Assembly (NCBI GenBank): GCA_009774765.1
Contig: VSOK01000006.1
Coordinates: 1 to 19,926, forward strand
Direction: 5' to 3'
DNA length: 19,926 nt
Origin: Bacteroidales bacterium
Lineage (GTDB): Bacteria; Bacteroidota; Bacteroidia; Bacteroidales; UBA932
This document shows, piece after piece, positions 1-9,270 of the stretch (position 1 is its first letter; every line of letters begins with the position of its first letter). The notes beneath the pieces are model-generated. The model worked only from the letters and a program-made list of their open reading frames with translations. It did no database searches and had not been told where the DNA came from. Made by a program: the position numbers and the translations under genes.

Positions 1-1210
1 ATATGTTTATAAGAGCAAGGTGGCTTCCCTCAAAGGATCTATGGCTATCGGACACGTCCGTTATTCAACTGCCGGAGGTGGTGGAATAGAGAATGTGCAG
101 CCATTCCTTTTCCGTCACAACACTGGTGATTTCGCTACGGCCCATAACGGCAATCTCGTCAACTCTCTCCAGTTGAGGAAATATCTTGAGGACAAGGGCA
201 GCCTTTTCCAGTCTTCTTCAGACAGCGAAGTGCTTGCGCATCTTATAAAGAAAGATTCGGTAGACCGCAACAGACCGAGGATTTTTGCGATTATAGAGGC
301 TCTCAATATGATAGAGGGAGCTTTTGCGTTCATTATAATGACAGCCAACCGCATCTATGCCTGCCGTGACAAATATGGCCTGAGGCCTCTTGTGCTCGGA
401 CGTCTTGGGGACGGATATGTGGTCGCAAGCGAAACCTGTGCATTTGATGTGATAGGTGCTGAATATATCCGTGATGTAGAGCCTGGTGAAATCATCACTA
501 TAGATCAGAAGGGAGTGCGTTCCCGCAGGTATTCAGAGTATCAGCGTCACGCGATGTGTGCGATGGAATATGTGTATTTTGCACGTCCGGACAGCGATAT
601 AGAGGGATGCAATGTCCACAACTACCGTAAGGAATCCGGCAAGATCCTCTTTCAGGAATCCCCTGCAGACGCAGACATAGTGGTAGGAGTTCCTGATTCA
701 AGCCTGAGTGCCGCTGCCGGCTATGCCGAGGCAAGCGGGCTTCCTTATGAGATGGGGCTTATCAAGAACAAATATATAGGACGAACTTTCATACAGCCTT
801 CACAGGCCCTTCGTGAAAAGGGTGTACGTATGAAGCTCTCCGCCATCAAGACCATTGTCAAAGACAAGAGGGTTGTGCTTGTGGATGATTCTATCGTGCG
901 CGGTACCACATCTTTGCGTATCGTGAGGATGCTTCGTGAGGCCGGCGCGAAAGAAGTACACGTTCGTATCGCTTCAGCTCCTCTCAAGACACCTTGCTAT
1001 TACGGTGTGGATATCACAAATGAGGATGAGCTTATAAGCGCAAGGTTTAATGTGCAGCAGGTGTGTGAAGCCATAGGAGCAGACAGTCTGGCATTCCTTT
1101 CCGAGGATGGCATGATGAAGGCAGGAAACCGTACGGACCTGTGTCTTGCATGCTTCAATGCCAAATACCCTACTGAACTGTACCGTGATCTGGGAGGAGA
1201 GGAGAAGTGA
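1..1210 (+). CDS. purF: Amidophosphoribosyltransferase, 5'-truncated by window edge
   Basis: First step of de novo purine synthesis: moves the glutamine amide to PRPP to give 5-phosphoribosylamine in the cytoplasm. The frame is open from base 2 to the left edge, so the gene is partial and the N-terminal nucleophile Cys of the Ntn glutaminase domain lies outside. The GTG at base 20 is only an internal Val. Visible are the glutaminase motif GHVRYSTAG near base 50, the PRPP-binding loop VVLVDDSIVRGTT at about 872-910, and four Cys codons (557, 995, 1142, 1151, the last two as LCLAC) placed like the [4Fe-4S] ligands of Bacillus subtilis PurF. That makes it the Fe-S type rather than the E. coli type. 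It lies 26 bp upstream of a PurM-type gene and two genes from purH, so a purine operon is likely. Confidence 0.96.
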   Translation, partial: YVYKSKVASLKGSMAIGHVRYSTAGGGGIENVQPFLFRHNTGDFATAHNGNLVNSLQLRKYLEDKGSLFQSSSDSEVLAHLIKKDSVDRNRPRIFAIIEALNMIEGAFAFIIMTANRIYACRDKYGLRPLVLGRLGDGYVVASETCAFDVIGAEYIRDVEPGEIITIDQKGVRSRRYSEYQRHAMCAMEYVYFARPDSDIEGCNVHNYRKESGKILFQESPADADIVVGVPDSSLSAAAGYAEASGLPYEMGLIKNKYIGRTFIQPSQALREKGVRMKLSAIKTIVKDKRVVLVDDSIVRGTTSLRIVRMLREAGAKEVHVRIASAPLKTPCYYGVDITNEDELISARFNVQQVCEAIGADSLAFLSEDGMMKAGNRTDLCLACFNAKYPTELYRDLGGEEK

Positions 1211-1236
1211 TTGTAAAAGTTTAAACTATTTTATTT

Positions 1237-2409
1237 ATGAACAGCAATCAGCGATATATGCAGCGTGGTGTGTCAGCATCGAAGGAAGATGTCCACAATG
1301 CCATAAAGAATATTGACAAAGGAATTTTTCCGCAGGCATTCTGTAAGATAATTCCAGACATACTCGGTGGAGATCCTGAGTACTGCAACATCATGCATGC
1401 TGACGGGGCGGGAACTAAGTCATCATTGGCATATCTGTACTGGAAAGAAACGGGAGACTTGAGTGTCTGGAAGGGCATTGCCCAGGACGCGCTCATAATG
1501 AACATAGACGACCTGCTATGTGTCGGTGCGGTGGACAATATCCTTGTGTCATCGACAATAGGGCGTAACAAGATACTTGTGCCCGGGGAGGTGATCAGCG
1601 CGATTATCAACGGTACGGACGAACTTCTGGCGGAACTTCGTGACATGGGAGTCGGCGTATATGCCACAGGAGGCGAGACTGCCGATGTCGGTGACCTTGT
1701 GCGTACGATCATAGTGGATTCCACCGTTACATGCAGGATGAAGCGCAGCGATGTCATCGACAATGCGAATATCCGTCCCGGAGACGTAATAGTAGGGCTT
1801 GCATCATACGGCCAGGCGACATACGAGAAGGAGTATAACGGCGGTATGGGCAGCAACGGTCTTACGAGCGCGCGCCATGATGTGTTTGCAAAATATCTTG
1901 CGGACAAATACCCGGAAAGTTATGACAAGGCGGTGCCGGAGGAACTTGTGTACAGCGGTCGCCTCGGTCTTACGGATCCTGTCGAGGGGGCTCCTCTCGA
2001 TGCCGGCAGACTGGTACTTTCACCTACACGCACCTACGCGCCTGTAGTGAAACGGCTGCTTGATGCTCTCCGTCCGGAGATACATGGTATGGTACACTGC
2101 TCCGGTGGTGCTCAGACGAAGATCCTGCATTTTGTCGGTGACAATATCCGTGTCGTAAAGGACAATCTTTTCCCTGTCCCTCCATTGTTCAGGACCATTC
2201 ATGAGCAGAGCGGTACGGATTGGGCCGAGATGTACAAGGTGTTCAATATGGGACATCGTCTTGAGGTCTATCTGTCGGAGAGACATGCGGATGAAGTCAT
2301 TGCCATTTCCAGGAGTTTCGGTATTGACGCGCAGATTGTCGGCAGGGTGGAGGAGTCCGACCGAAAGGAACTCATCATACGTTCCGAATTCGGTGAATTC
2401 ACATACTGA
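1237..2409 (+). CDS. purM: Phosphoribosylformylglycinamidine cyclo-ligase (AIR synthase), Bacteroidota type
   Basis: Fifth step of purine synthesis: ATP-dependent ring closure of FGAM to AIR in the cytoplasm. The 390-residue product has the PurM/AIRS architecture: an ATP-binding loop DGAGTK at residues 56-61 (DGVGTK in textbook PurM), an IDDLLCVGA segment corresponding to the usual VNDxxxxGA helix, a GGETA motif at residues 145-149, and a Gly-rich NGGMGSNGLT segment that corresponds to the SNGLSLVR-like stretch. It is longer than E. coli PurM (about 345 residues) and fairly divergent, which fits the Bacteroidota form; an AIR-synthase-related protein of other specificity is the alternative. 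The start ATG follows purF by 26 bp of A/T-rich DNA without a Shine-Dalgarno. Its position between purF and purH supports the purine role. Confidence 0.88.
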   Translation: MNSNQRYMQRGVSASKEDVHNAIKNIDKGIFPQAFCKIIPDILGGDPEYCNIMHADGAGTKSSLAYLYWKETGDLSVWKGIAQDALIMNIDDLLCVGAVDNILVSSTIGRNKILVPGEVISAIINGTDELLAELRDMGVGVYATGGETADVGDLVRTIIVDSTVTCRMKRSDVIDNANIRPGDVIVGLASYGQATYEKEYNGGMGSNGLTSARHDVFAKYLADKYPESYDKAVPEELVYSGRLGLTDPVEGAPLDAGRLVLSPTRTYAPVVKRLLDALRPEIHGMVHCSGGAQTKILHFVGDNIRVVKDNLFPVPPLFRTIHEQSGTDWAEMYKVFNMGHRLEVYLSERHADEVIAISRSFGIDAQIVGRVEESDRKELIIRSEFGEFTY

Positions 2410-2495
2410 TTTTCATTTTTGGGTTACTTCCGTAGAAAAAAGAGTTTACTTTCGAAATTGTTTGAATTTTAATTAACAGTATAATCTTGATAAAA

Positions 2496-4049
2496 ATGAA
2501 ACGAGCGCTATTTTCAGTAAGCGATAAGACAGGCGTAGTAGAATTCGCCAGTCAGCTTGTCGCCCTCGGATGGGAAATCATCGCCACCGGAGGCACAATG
2601 AAACTCCTGCAGGACGCAGGACTAAATACAATCAATATCAGCGAGATCACAGGCTTTCCTGAGATCTGTGACGGCCGCGTGAAGACATTGCACCCGAAAG
2701 TGCACGGAGGACTTCTCGGTCGCCGCGACCTTGACAGCCACAAGGCCCAGCTCAAGGAAAACGGTATCGAATTCATCGATATGGTGTGCGTGAACCTCTA
2801 TCCGTTCAAGCAGACTATCTCGAAGCCGGACGTGAAGATGGAGGACGCAATCGAGAATATCGACATAGGAGGTCCTTCCATGCTCCGCAGCGCGGCCAAA
2901 AACTGGAACGCAGTCACGGTGGTCTGCAACCCTGACAACTATCCATTGATTATCGACGAGATAAAGGCCAATGGTGACACTACTCCTGAAACGCGTCTGA
3001 AACTTTCAGCTGAGGCTTACACCCATACTGCCGAGTATGATATGATGATCGCCACCTATATGCGCAAGCAGGCGGGACTCAACGAAAAACTTTTCCTTGA
3101 ATATGACCTCAAGCAGAGCCTCCGTTATGGCGAGAACCCTCACCAGGGCGCAAAGTTCTTCGCTTCATCGGAGAAAGTGCCTTTCTCTCTTGCCACGGCC
3201 GAGCAGCTTAACGGCAAGGAATTGTCATATAACAATATACAGGATGCCAATGCCGCCCTCAATATCGTGCGTGAGTTCGATGCGCCTTTCTGCGTGGGAC
3301 TGAAACATATGAACCCTTGCGGAGCCGCGATGGGAAAGGATGTGGTAGATGCCTGGACAAAGACATACGAGGCTGACAAGGTCAGCATCTTCGGAGGCAT
3401 AGTGGCCACCAACTGTGAGATCAACAAAGAAGCGGCGGAGCTTATGAAACCGATTTTCCTTGAGATAATCATGGCTCCGTCGTTCACTCCTGAAGCTCTT
3501 GAAGTGCTCTGCACCAAGAAGAACCTTCGCCTTCTCAAGGTGGACATGACCAAGGACAACACTCCTCGCACACAATACGTCAGCGTGAACGGAGGTATGC
3601 TCGTGCAGAACCAGGACATAGATACAGTGGAGGTGAAGCCTGAAATGTGCGTGACCAAGGCACAGCCTTGCGAAGGCTGTATGTCAGACCTCAATTTCGC
3701 TTGGCGTATCGTCAAGCATATCAAGTCCAACGCTATCGTTGTAGTCAAGGACGGAGTTACAATGGGAGTCGGTGCCGGTCAGATGAACCGTATCGGCTCT
3801 GCCGAGATTGCCCTCAAGCAGGCTGAGGCCACTTGCAGGGAACGCGGTGTGGATGTCAAGGAAATCGGCCTTGTAATGGGTTCCGACGCCTTCTTCCCGT
3901 TCGATGACTGTGTGACCCTCGCCGATTCATACGGTGTGAAGGCCATAGCGCAGCCAGGCGGAAGCGTCCGTGACGAAGACTCAATCAGGAAGGCTGACGA
4001 GTGCGGTATCGTGATGCTGTTTACAGGTGAACGTCACTTCAAGCATTGA
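2496..4049 (+). CDS. purH: Bifunctional AICAR transformylase / IMP cyclohydrolase
   Basis: Last two steps of IMP synthesis: formylates AICAR with 10-formyl-THF, then closes the ring to IMP. From the ATG at 2496 the product is 517 residues, close to the family size (512-529). An in-frame TTG at 2487 would add only three residues, and the family N-terminus MKRALFSVSDKTGVVEF fits the ATG. The N-terminal MGS-like cyclohydrolase domain (about 1-190) carries the ATGGT motif and the GRVKTLHPKVHGG segment. The C-terminal AICARFT domain has KHMNPCGAA with the catalytic Lys270-His271 pair and PGGSVRD near residue 487. It is the last gene of the purine block and is followed by a clear terminator 35 bp downstream. 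Confidence 0.97.
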   Translation: MKRALFSVSDKTGVVEFASQLVALGWEIIATGGTMKLLQDAGLNTINISEITGFPEICDGRVKTLHPKVHGGLLGRRDLDSHKAQLKENGIEFIDMVCVNLYPFKQTISKPDVKMEDAIENIDIGGPSMLRSAAKNWNAVTVVCNPDNYPLIIDEIKANGDTTPETRLKLSAEAYTHTAEYDMMIATYMRKQAGLNEKLFLEYDLKQSLRYGENPHQGAKFFASSEKVPFSLATAEQLNGKELSYNNIQDANAALNIVREFDAPFCVGLKHMNPCGAAMGKDVVDAWTKTYEADKVSIFGGIVATNCEINKEAAELMKPIFLEIIMAPSFTPEALEVLCTKKNLRLLKVDMTKDNTPRTQYVSVNGGMLVQNQDIDTVEVKPEMCVTKAQPCEGCMSDLNFAWRIVKHIKSNAIVVVKDGVTMGVGAGQMNRIGSAEIALKQAEATCRERGVDVKEIGLVMGSDAFFPFDDCVTLADSYGVKAIAQPGGSVRDEDSIRKADECGIVMLFTGERHFKH

Positions 4050-4084
4050 CGACTATTTTTGTCAAAATACTGTTTGACATTAGT

Positions 4085-4131
4085 TTCCGGAACAGTGCAA
4101 TTCAAGGTTATGTGCTGTTCCGGAATTTTTT
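4085..4131 (+). terminator. Intrinsic terminator of the purine block
   Basis: A perfect 11-bp inverted repeat, TTCCGGAACAG (4085-4095) and CTGTTCCGGAA (4115-4125), with a 19-nt loop, is followed at once by six T (4126-4131). It sits 35 bp after the purH stop. Read from the minus strand the hairpin also lies just downstream of the convergent sigma gene, but no T run follows on that side, so it should act mainly on plus-strand transcripts. Confidence 0.92.
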
Positions 4132-4164
4132 AAAATTATCAAAGATATTTGATGTAAGTCCTGT

Positions 4165-4728
4165 TTAACGGCTTGTGATGTAGTCTTTCAGGGCAAGCCG
4201 TAGGGTGCGCAGGGCATATTGGATGTGTGATGTCACCTGACGGACAGTGAGCCTGTAGTCCTGTGCAATTTCATTGTACGTCTTGTCGTCGAACCTGCTT
4301 GCGATGAATATCTCCCTTGTCAGTTTCGGCATCCTGTCTATCGTCTCCCTGAATATCGCTTCTACTTCTGATGCGAAAATACTGTCGGGATCGCATCCTT
4401 TCAGAGAAATTATTTCATATTTCTGCATTCTGCTGATGATATCATACATATCCTGCTTTGCAGAAGTGCGGATCTGCTGCGATTTGAGATAATCAAGACA
4501 TTTGTTGATTATTGTCCTGAATGCGTATGACTGGTAGTTCTCTGTGAATATCTCTTCGCGCTTTTCCCACAGACGGATGAAGCTGTCATTGGTGATGTCT
4601 TCAGCCACGGCCATATTATGCACGTATGAGTTCGCTATCCTGATGAAAAGAGTACGGCTGTTCCTGAACAGTTCACCGAACTCCTCTTCAGAAATGATAT
4701 GTTTATCATACGGTTCTGTAATCAGCAT
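4165..4728 (-). CDS. ECF-type RNA polymerase sigma factor
   Basis: Directs RNA polymerase to locus-specific promoters when released by its FecR partner. From the ATG at 4728 the product is 187 residues, typical of sigma-70 ECF factors. A TTG at 4770 would add 14 residues, but the ATG has a GGAG about 9 nt upstream, which decides the start. Region sigma2 is seen as LFRNSRTLFIRIANSYVHN followed by AEDITNDSFIRLWEKRE. Region sigma4 is near the C-terminus (MPKLTREIFIASRFDDKTYN then EIAQDYRLTVRQVTSHI, a helix-turn-helix). The gene diverges from fecR rather than preceding it co-directionally as is common in polysaccharide-utilisation loci, and it is convergent with purH. The STN-bearing SusC and the FecR next door point to trans-envelope control of this locus. 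Confidence 0.93.
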   Translation of the reverse strand: MLITEPYDKHIISEEEFGELFRNSRTLFIRIANSYVHNMAVAEDITNDSFIRLWEKREEIFTENYQSYAFRTIINKCLDYLKSQQIRTSAKQDMYDIISRMQKYEIISLKGCDPDSIFASEVEAIFRETIDRMPKLTREIFIASRFDDKTYNEIAQDYRLTVRQVTSHIQYALRTLRLALKDYITSR

Positions 4729-4866
4729 AATTGATTCTCCGGAGATGACTTTTGTTAAGAATTCCTGCAATTTTAGATAAAATTACTTAAAAACGTAAAT
4801 TTTTTTGTAGAACCTGCCTTTTGAGTCGTCTATAATATGTCGTTCCAAAAACAAGAGCACAGACAG

Positions 4867-5829
4867 ATGAAAGACGAACAGTTATACAGCTATTTCAACG
4901 ATACGGCCGATCCGGAGGAAATCCGCGAGATAGAGAGCTGGCTTCAGGAAAACCCTGAGCATCAGAAGGACTATGACAATGCTCATATGGTCTATAATGC
5001 GATGCTTATAAATGAGGCCGGATACAGGCGCAGCAGAAAAGCTGTGGCAGGCGACAGGAAAAGTGCAAAAATACGTGATGTGCTGAAAATTGTCAGTGGC
5101 ATTGCGGCTGGACTCGTTCTGCTTGCAGGAACTTGGTTCTCAGGAAAATATATAGGTGAGGAGATGTATTCTGCCGCGCTTTCCCGCAGGATGACATCGG
5201 TTTCCGTACCTGCCGGTCAGAGTATGTCGATTGTACTGGACGACGGGACCAGAGTGTTTCTTAACGGAGGGGCCAGGATTGAATACCCGGTGCTTTTTGC
5301 AAGAGATTTCCGAAAGGTCAGGCTTTCCGGCGAGGCTTTCCTGGATGTTTCGCACGATGAGCGGCATCCTTTCATCGTGGAGACATTCGATTCTATGATT
5401 GAAGTGCTCGGAACGGAATTCAATGTCTATGCGGATGAGGAGAACGGACATTTCTCGACAACTCTCCTGGACGGGAAGGTGAAGGTCTCCACTTTGGGTG
5501 GCGAACATTGCGAACAGGTTATCCTGAGCCCTGATGAAAGGGCCACAAAGGTCGGCAACCATCTGGTGGTGACCAAAGTCCCTGCCGTCGATGTCGTAAG
5601 CTGGATAGACGGATATATCAATATCGGAGGAGTCGGATTTGAGGAACTTATGCACCGTTTCGAATACACGTACAATGTCAGGATTATATTGGAAAGAACT
5701 GATATAGAAGGATATATGAGCGGAAAGATACGTGTTTCGGAAGGCATTGACTTCGCCCTTCACCTGCTTCAGAAGTCTTGTAGTTTTACATACGAAAGGG
5801 ACAGCTCAGGGGCTATAATAATCAGATAA
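4867..5829 (+). CDS. FecR-type anti-sigma factor, inner membrane
   Basis: Partner of the divergent ECF sigma factor; it senses the occupied SusC transporter through its periplasmic part. The 320-residue product has a short cytoplasmic N-terminus of DUF4880 type (MKDEQLYSYFNDTADPEEIR), one membrane segment around residues 72-95 (VSGIAAGLVLLAGTWF), the FecR domain (SIVLDDGTRVFLNGGARIEY, then VRLSGEAFLDVSHDERHPF and VLGTEFNVYA), and a C-terminal DUF4974-like module (FEELMHRFEYTYNVRI to the end). An in-frame ATG at 4837 would add ten polar residues; I prefer 4867 because the FecR family begins close to the MKDEQL segment. The gene lies 36 bp upstream of susC and is likely co-transcribed with it. 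I saw no convincing promoter in the divergent gap. Confidence 0.93.
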   Translation: MKDEQLYSYFNDTADPEEIREIESWLQENPEHQKDYDNAHMVYNAMLINEAGYRRSRKAVAGDRKSAKIRDVLKIVSGIAAGLVLLAGTWFSGKYIGEEMYSAALSRRMTSVSVPAGQSMSIVLDDGTRVFLNGGARIEYPVLFARDFRKVRLSGEAFLDVSHDERHPFIVETFDSMIEVLGTEFNVYADEENGHFSTTLLDGKVKVSTLGGEHCEQVILSPDERATKVGNHLVVTKVPAVDVVSWIDGYINIGGVGFEELMHRFEYTYNVRIILERTDIEGYMSGKIRVSEGIDFALHLLQKSCSFTYERDSSGAIIIR

Positions 5830-5865
5830 GTATTTATTTACCATAAACAATCACAAAATTGACTT

Positions 5866-8800
5866 ATGTCTAAGACACTATTATCTAAAATCACGGGTTT
5901 GTGTCTTGCCGCACTTGCAGCTTTGATGCTGTTTCCGGTCTATGCTTCTGCACAGGACAGGGAGGTGGTCACCATCAATATGACGGATGTGCCGCTGTCG
6001 CAGGTGATGCGCGAGATAGAAAAGAAAACAGATTTCGTTTTCTTGAACAAGGATGTCGATGTCAACCGTAAGGTCAGCATCAATGTCACAGAAAAGCCGG
6101 TCGCTGAAGTCCTTGAGATTCTGTTTGCCGGCAAGGGCGTGGATTACAGGATTGAATCCGGCCATATAGTAATTTCAAACAGGAGTTCTGAAACTGACCG
6201 GGGGGGGGTATCGGACAATAATGTTCTGAAAGGAACCGTAATCGATGCATACGGTATTCCGGTCATCGGTGTCGGTATAATCGTCAAAGGTACGACAGTA
6301 GGTACAAGTACCGATCTTGACGGAAATTTTTCTTTTGAACTCCCTGCAGGTATGGAGAATTCTGTTCTTGAATTTTCCTGCCTCGGATACAGCTCTCAGG
6401 AGTTCACAATCGGAAACAGACGGGTATTTGATGTGACTATGCAGGACGATGCCATCCTTATGGAAGGCACCGTCGTGACGGCTCTCGGTATCAAGCGTTC
6501 CGAGAAGGCTCTTTCATACAATGTGCAGCAGGTGAATGCTGATGCTATCGCTGCCAACAAGGACGCCAATTTCATCAACTCGCTTAACGGAAAGGTTGCC
6601 GGCCTTAATATAAATGCCTCATCTTCCGGAGTCGGCGGTGCCACGAAGGTCGTGATGAGAGGTATGAAATCCATATCCCAGTCGTCGAACGCCCTTTATG
6701 TCATCGACGGTGTGCCTATGTACACTTCGGCGCGTGATGGAGGTACGGAGTTCGCGTCCCAGGGCTCTACTGACCCGATTGCCGATATAAATCCGGATGA
6801 CATCGAGTCGATATCCGTGCTTACCGGTGCAGCCGCTGCCGCTCTTTATGGTTCCGATGCTGCCAATGGTGCGATTGTAGTGACCACCAAGAAAGGTCAG
6901 GCAGGCAAACTTACGGTATCAGCTTCTGCCGGAGTTGAAGTGATGAATCCTTTCGTGCTTCCGAGATTCCAGAACAGATACGGTACAGGAGACCTCAGTT
7001 CATCTGTCGGTTCGATCGACCGCAGCTGGGGCAATCTTATGAATGATGCCAACAATCCATACTACAATCCGGCAAAAGATTACTTCAGGACAGGTGTGAC
7101 TCACACGGAGAGCGTGTCCGTATCCACAGGTACTGAAAAGAACCAGACATATATTTCCGGTTCGGCCATCGATTCTTACGGAATTGTTCCGAACAACGGA
7201 TATCACAGATACAATTTCACTTTCCGCAATACGACATCTTTTCTCAAAGACAGGATGCACCTTGATGTCGGAGCAAGCTATATCCTTCAGAAAGACCGCA
7301 ATATGACCAACCAGGGTACCTACAACAACCCTCTGGTAGGAGCCTATATTTTCCCTCGCGGCAACGACTGGGACGCGGTAAGGATGTTTGAGAGGTATGA
7401 CAAGACAAGAAAGCTGTATACCCAGTATTGGCCTGTGGGTGATGCCGGTATGACTATGCAGAACCCTTACTGGATCAATTACCGCAATCTCCGCGAGAAC
7501 AAGAAAGACCGTTTTATGCTTAACGCATCCCTGTCATACGATATTCTTGACTGGTTGAGCGTTTCGGGCCGTGTGCGTATGGACCAGTCTGTCACTACAT
7601 ACACCGAGAAATTCTATGCCTCGACATTCCTTCAGCTTGTTGAACTTTCCAACAACGGACTGTATGGTGTCAGTGAAATGAGAGACCGTCAGATCTATGC
7701 TGACGCTCTTGTCAATATAAACAAACGTTTCGGGGACGACTGGACTTTCCAGGCCAATATCGGAGCATCGGTTTCCGATATGTATTACAACGCGCTCAAA
7801 AACCGTGGACCCATTGCGGACGGAGAGATCACATCAGAGAGGCCGGGACTTGCCAATGTGTTCAATGTGCAGAATCTCAGCAACTCTCCAAAGACAGCAA
7901 GACTCCAGGAAGGATGGCGCGAGCAGACACAGTCCGTATTCGGTTCGGCCGAGGTCGGATTCAAAGGTACATACTATCTTACATTGACCGCCCGTAACGA
8001 CTGGCCGTCACAGCTTGCTGGTCCGCACTCCAACAGGAAGTCGTTTTTCTATCCGTCGGTCGGAGCATCTGTCGTGCTTTCCGAGATTATCCCAAATATG
8101 CCTGATAATCTTGAATATATCAAAATCCGCGGATCATACGCTTCTGTGGGTACTGCATTCGAGCGTTACATCGCCAATCCTCAGTATAAATGGAATGCGA
8201 GCGGACTCAGCTGGAACATCCAGACCCAATATCCTATGTATGACCTCAAGCCTGAGCTGACAAACTCGTTCGAGGTCGGACTGACTATGAGATTCCTCAG
8301 GGATTTCAACCTGGATGTCACATATTATCATACCAGCACTTTGAACCAGACTTTCAATCCTCAGATTTCAACAGGTTCAGGTTCATCGGAAATCTATATA
8401 CAGTCCGGTAATGTCCGCAACCAGGGGCTTGAGTTTACACTTGGCTTCGGCCATACCTGGGGCAGATTCAATTGGGATTCGAACTATACGCTCTCTATGA
8501 ACGGGAACAAGATCATCTCCCTTGCGAACAATGTCCTGAATGCCGCAACCGGAGAATATTTCAGTGTGGACCAGCTTGATATGAAAGGTCTTGGACAGGC
8601 TCACTTCGTGCTTAAGGAAGGAGGAACTCTCGGGGACCTCTATTCCCTCAGTGATTTCAAATATGATTCAAACGACAAGATACAGATCAATGAGGACGGT
8701 ACGGTAGGCATAAGTCCGATTGAGAACGCCAGGGACTATGTCAAACTCGGAAGCGTGCTTCCTAAGGCGAATATGTCCTGGAGAAATGATTTCCGTTTCG

Positions 8801-9258
8801 GGAACTTCAATTTCGGTTTCCTCATTACAGCCCGTATCGGAGGTATTGTCTATTCAAGCACACAGGCTGTACTTGACTACTACGGAGTGTCGGAGGCTTC
8901 TGCCGCTGCACGTGATGCCGGCGGAGTGCTGATTAACGGCGGAGATAACCTGGTGGACGCCAACAGGTGGTACACATCCGTCGGAGGTCCTTCATCATTG
9001 CCTCAGATGTACACATACTCAGCTACCAATGTTCGTCTCCAGGAAGCGTCTATAGGCTACACGTTCCCGAAAAAGATGCTTGGCAATGTCTGTGACCTCA
9101 ATCTCTCGCTTGTAGGGCGAAACTTGTGGATGATATATAACAAAGCTCCGTTCGACCCTGAATCAATAGCTACCACAGGCAACTACTATCAGGGCATCGA
9201 CCACTTTATGATGCCTTCACTCCGCAATTTCGGATTTAATGTAAGAATCACTTTCTAA
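5866..9258 (+). CDS. SusC-type TonB-dependent outer-membrane transporter with STN signalling domain
   Basis: Outer-membrane importer for oligosaccharides, paired with the SusD protein that follows. The 1130 residues show a signal peptide ending near ASA-Q (about 29), an STN domain (about 34-104, VVTINMTDVPLSQVMREIEK onward) that contacts FecR-type anti-sigma factors, a carboxypeptidase-regulatory-like Ig fold (about 120-195, LKGTVIDAYGIPVIGV and DLDGNFSFELP), a segment GTVVTALGIKRSEKAL typical of SusC plugs, the plug (NALYVIDGVPMY and SVLTGAAAAALYGSDAANGA), and a large barrel ending FGFNVRITF. A run of nine G at 6200-6208 (codons 112-115) lies in the linker between STN and the Ig fold. The substrate is inferred from the neighbours (GH18 endoglycosidase) to be an N-glycan-type oligosaccharide; this is not shown by the sequence itself. 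Confidence 0.97.
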   Translation: MSKTLLSKITGLCLAALAALMLFPVYASAQDREVVTINMTDVPLSQVMREIEKKTDFVFLNKDVDVNRKVSINVTEKPVAEVLEILFAGKGVDYRIESGHIVISNRSSETDRGGVSDNNVLKGTVIDAYGIPVIGVGIIVKGTTVGTSTDLDGNFSFELPAGMENSVLEFSCLGYSSQEFTIGNRRVFDVTMQDDAILMEGTVVTALGIKRSEKALSYNVQQVNADAIAANKDANFINSLNGKVAGLNINASSSGVGGATKVVMRGMKSISQSSNALYVIDGVPMYTSARDGGTEFASQGSTDPIADINPDDIESISVLTGAAAAALYGSDAANGAIVVTTKKGQAGKLTVSASAGVEVMNPFVLPRFQNRYGTGDLSSSVGSIDRSWGNLMNDANNPYYNPAKDYFRTGVTHTESVSVSTGTEKNQTYISGSAIDSYGIVPNNGYHRYNFTFRNTTSFLKDRMHLDVGASYILQKDRNMTNQGTYNNPLVGAYIFPRGNDWDAVRMFERYDKTRKLYTQYWPVGDAGMTMQNPYWINYRNLRENKKDRFMLNASLSYDILDWLSVSGRVRMDQSVTTYTEKFYASTFLQLVELSNNGLYGVSEMRDRQIYADALVNINKRFGDDWTFQANIGASVSDMYYNALKNRGPIADGEITSERPGLANVFNVQNLSNSPKTARLQEGWREQTQSVFGSAEVGFKGTYYLTLTARNDWPSQLAGPHSNRKSFFYPSVGASVVLSEIIPNMPDNLEYIKIRGSYASVGTAFERYIANPQYKWNASGLSWNIQTQYPMYDLKPELTNSFEVGLTMRFLRDFNLDVTYYHTSTLNQTFNPQISTGSGSSEIYIQSGNVRNQGLEFTLGFGHTWGRFNWDSNYTLSMNGNKIISLANNVLNAATGEYFSVDQLDMKGLGQAHFVLKEGGTLGDLYSLSDFKYDSNDKIQINEDGTVGISPIENARDYVKLGSVLPKANMSWRNDFRFGNFNFGFLITARIGGIVYSSTQAVLDYYGVSEASAAARDAGGVLINGGDNLVDANRWYTSVGGPSSLPQMYTYSATNVRLQEASIGYTFPKKMLGNVCDLNLSLVGRNLWMIYNKAPFDPESIATTGNYYQGIDHFMMPSLRNFGFNVRITF
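6200..6208 (+). repeat. Nine-G homopolymer inside susC
   Basis: Nine consecutive G follow the first C of codon 112 and read Arg-Gly-Gly-Val in the intact frame. Loss of one G leads to a TGA at 6227-6229, gain of one leads to a TAA at 6219-6221, so either slip truncates the protein right after the STN domain. I noticed no other mononucleotide run of comparable length in the coding sequence of the locus. Confidence 0.9.
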
Positions 9259-9270
9259 TAACCGCCGAAA

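Noticed and set aside
20..22. GTG as start of purF
   Set aside because: The frame is open to the left edge and the family N-terminus, with the catalytic Cys, must lie further upstream; the GTG is an internal Val.
1248..1907. 219-codon open frame antisense to purM
   Set aside because: It lies wholly inside a well-conserved purine gene, has no family features and reflects codon bias of the opposite strand.
2458..2489. Promoter for purH (TTG-N21-TAATCTTG)
   Set aside because: The -7 box has a mismatch and ends 6 bp before the ATG, which would give an almost leaderless message; read-through from purF-purM is simpler.
3140..3748. 202-codon open frame antisense to purH
   Set aside because: Shadow of the conserved AICAR transformylase domain; no recognisable motif or separate regulatory signal.
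4821..4836. TATAAT box as fecR promoter
   Set aside because: No properly spaced -33 or -35 element, and TATAAT is not the Bacteroidota consensus; it is likely chance in an A/T-rich gap.
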